This document shows, in pieces, positions 23,105 to 24,470 of a DNA stretch of 24,470 bases. Below the pieces are notes generated by a model. The model saw nothing but the letters and a program-made list of their open reading frames with translations. It had not been told where the DNA came from and did not search any database. A program made the translations under genes and the position numbers. Positions within the stretch are counted from its first letter, which is position 1, and every line of letters begins with the position of its first letter. The stretch is from Syntrophomonas sp. UBA4922 (GTDB lineage: Bacteria; Bacillota; Syntrophomonadia; Syntrophomonadales; Syntrophomonadaceae): NCBI GenBank assembly GCA_002398825.1, contig DHBS01000009.1, forward strand, positions 1-24,470. The letters run 5' to 3'.

Positions 23105-24470
23105 TTATTTGCCTTTGGGATAGAGCTTGTATCCCCCGCTGATGTTCTTAACTTTAAAGCCTTTCTGGCGCAGGATGCGGTTGGCCACATATGACCTCAG
23201 GCCCACCTGGCAAAAGGCCAGGACTTCCTGCCCTTCAGACAACTGATCCAGATTGCCGCGCAAATCGTCAAGGGGCATGTTGACCGCACCTTCCACCGGC
23301 ATTTTCTGGAATTCCTCCCCGGTGCGAACATCCACCAGCAAAGCGCCTTCCTTTACCAGGGACTGCACGTCTTCCCATCTGACCGGCTCCACCATGCCGT
23401 CCAGTATATTCCCGGCCACATAGCCCACCAGGTTTACCGGGGTTTTGGCCGATGAGAAAGGCGGCGCATAGGCCAGTTCCAGATCCTGCAGATCATATAC
23501 CGTCATCCGGGCACGAATAGCTGTAGCCAGGGCGTCTATAGCCTTGTCGACATTATCATAACCGACTATCTGGGCTCCCAGGATTTTGCCTTCCGGTCTG
23601 CTGAATATGAGTTTGATGCTCATCTGGCTGCTGCCGGGATAATAAGTGGCGTGTGAGTTGGGATGGGCATGGCAGACCAGATAGTCCACACCCCACTGCT
23701 GTAAGGTTTTTTCGTTTCTGCCCGTTACCGCCACTACCATGTCCATCAGCTTGATGATGCCTGTGCCCTGACTTCCCGGATATGTAATTTTGCGCCCGGC
23801 AATATTGTTGGCAACTACCCATCCCTGCCGGTTGGCTGGTCCTGCCATGGGGACCAGGGTGTCGTGCCCGGTTACATAATCTTTGACTTGAATGGCATCC
23901 CCGGCTGCAAAAATAAAGGGATCTGAGGTCTGCAGGTATTCATCGACCAGTATGCCGCCGGTTTCACCTAATTCCAATCCGGCCTGCTCGGCCAGCCAGG
24001 TTTCAGGCCTTACCCCAATGCCCATAATGACCAGGTCAGCGGGTATTTCGGCCCCGCTTTCGAGGACGACCTTAGTTACCGCGGGATCTCCTTGTAATTC
24101 GACCGGTATATCTCCGGTAATGAATTTAACCCCCTTGGAGGCCACATATTTCTCTACCAGCCGGGACATCTCCGGATCCAGCACGCCCAGTATCTGTGAA
24201 CTGGCTTCCACAACGGCCACATTCAAGTCCCTTAACTGCATCATTTCCGCCATTTCCATACCTATGAAACCGGCGCCGATGACCACCACATTACGCACAT
24301 CGCTCACTTCCACATGAGCCTTGATCTTTTCGCTGTCAGGGATGTTCCTGACCGTATATACGTTGGACCGGTTGATACCTGGTATGTCCGGGATTATAGG
24401 ATATGCTCCCGGACATAAGATCAGATAGTCATAGCTTTCCGAGTATTTCTCGCCGCTGCCGAAATCATGA
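23105..24470 (-). CDS. CoA-disulfide reductase-like flavoprotein with C-terminal rhodanese domain, 5' end missing
   Basis: A class of FAD- and NAD(P)H-dependent disulfide reductase acting on CoA disulfide, CoA persulfides or polysulfides. The frame is open to the right edge; 454 residues are present and about 100 N-terminal residues, with the FAD-binding start and the redox cysteine, lie outside. Visible: YDYLILCPGAYP (end of the FAD domain), the NAD(P)-binding VVVIGAGFIGMEMAEMM, the second FAD contact FAAGDAIQVKDYV, the dimerisation domain, then a rhodanese domain (ALLVDVRTGEEF...) with its cysteine in FCQVGLRS. The fusion suggests sulfane-sulfur handling. An internal GTG could be misread as a start, but upstream codons remain family-like. 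Single gene with its own terminator. Confidence 0.92.
   Translation of the reverse strand, partial: HDFGSGEKYSESYDYLILCPGAYPIIPDIPGINRSNVYTVRNIPDSEKIKAHVEVSDVRNVVVIGAGFIGMEMAEMMQLRDLNVAVVEASSQILGVLDPEMSRLVEKYVASKGVKFITGDIPVELQGDPAVTKVVLESGAEIPADLVIMGIGVRPETWLAEQAGLELGETGGILVDEYLQTSDPFIFAAGDAIQVKDYVTGHDTLVPMAGPANRQGWVVANNIAGRKITYPGSQGTGIIKLMDMVVAVTGRNEKTLQQWGVDYLVCHAHPNSHATYYPGSSQMSIKLIFSRPEGKILGAQIVGYDNVDKAIDALATAIRARMTVYDLQDLELAYAPPFSSAKTPVNLVGYVAGNILDGMVEPVRWEDVQSLVKEGALLVDVRTGEEFQKMPVEGAVNMPLDDLRGNLDQLSEGQEVLAFCQVGLRSYVANRILRQKGFKVKNISGGYKLYPKGK

Noticed and set aside
1..24470. CRISPR arrays, tRNA or rRNA genes, intact insertion sequences
   Set aside because: No regularly spaced direct repeats, tRNA cloverleaf patterns, rRNA blocks or transposase motifs were seen on reading both strands.

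Overview
The window comes from a spore-forming, low-GC-lineage Gram-positive bacterium (Firmicutes, class Clostridia; the gene content resembles the Syntrophomonas group, but that is an impression and not a search result). Supporting signs are the sporulation genes yqfC/yqfD behind a SigE-like promoter, a T-box on glyQS, a guanidine-I riboswitch, strong GGAGG-type ribosome binding sites, TTG starts, and the order yqfC-yqfD-phoH-pgpH-ybeY-dgkA-cdd-era-recO-glyQ-glyS-ccpN-PPDK regulator-dnaG-rpoD, which is the order I recall for Bacillus subtilis around sigA. All convincing genes lie on the minus strand, so transcription runs from high to low coordinates.

Layout from right to left. 23105-24470: 3' part of a CoA-disulfide reductase with a C-terminal rhodanese domain, closed by a strong terminator. 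22859-23104: terminator, a GGGGACGG-type stem-loop and a SigE-like promoter. 15938-22858: yqfC, yqfD, phoH, pgpH, ybeY, dgkA, cdd, era, tightly packed and several overlapping. 15727-15937: an intergenic block of large inverted repeats. 14287-15726: deoC and recO; recO appears to lack a normal start codon and may begin at AUA. 12.9-14.3 kb: glyQ-glyS under a glycine T-box. 6.6-10.8 kb: ccpN-like regulator, PPDK regulatory protein and ppdK (gluconeogenic/pyruvate-PEP control), ended by a terminator. 3.6-6.6 kb: an accessory insert holding a RelB/DinJ-YafQ toxin-antitoxin pair, a 57-residue membrane protein, an AraC-GyrI regulator, decayed sequence, and a sugE/gdx guanidinium exporter under a guanidine-I riboswitch. 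1-3.5 kb: dgt, dnaG and the start of rpoD.

Most of the window is the conserved 'macromolecular synthesis / RNA and envelope housekeeping' cluster. The novelty is in the parts that interrupt it: the accessory insert with its own riboswitch and toxin-antitoxin operator, three GGGGACG-type stem-loops, the era-deoC palindromic block, and the recO start. I found no CRISPR array, tRNA, rRNA or intact transposase. No clearly new multi-gene system is demonstrated; the best unexplained items are listed as findings.
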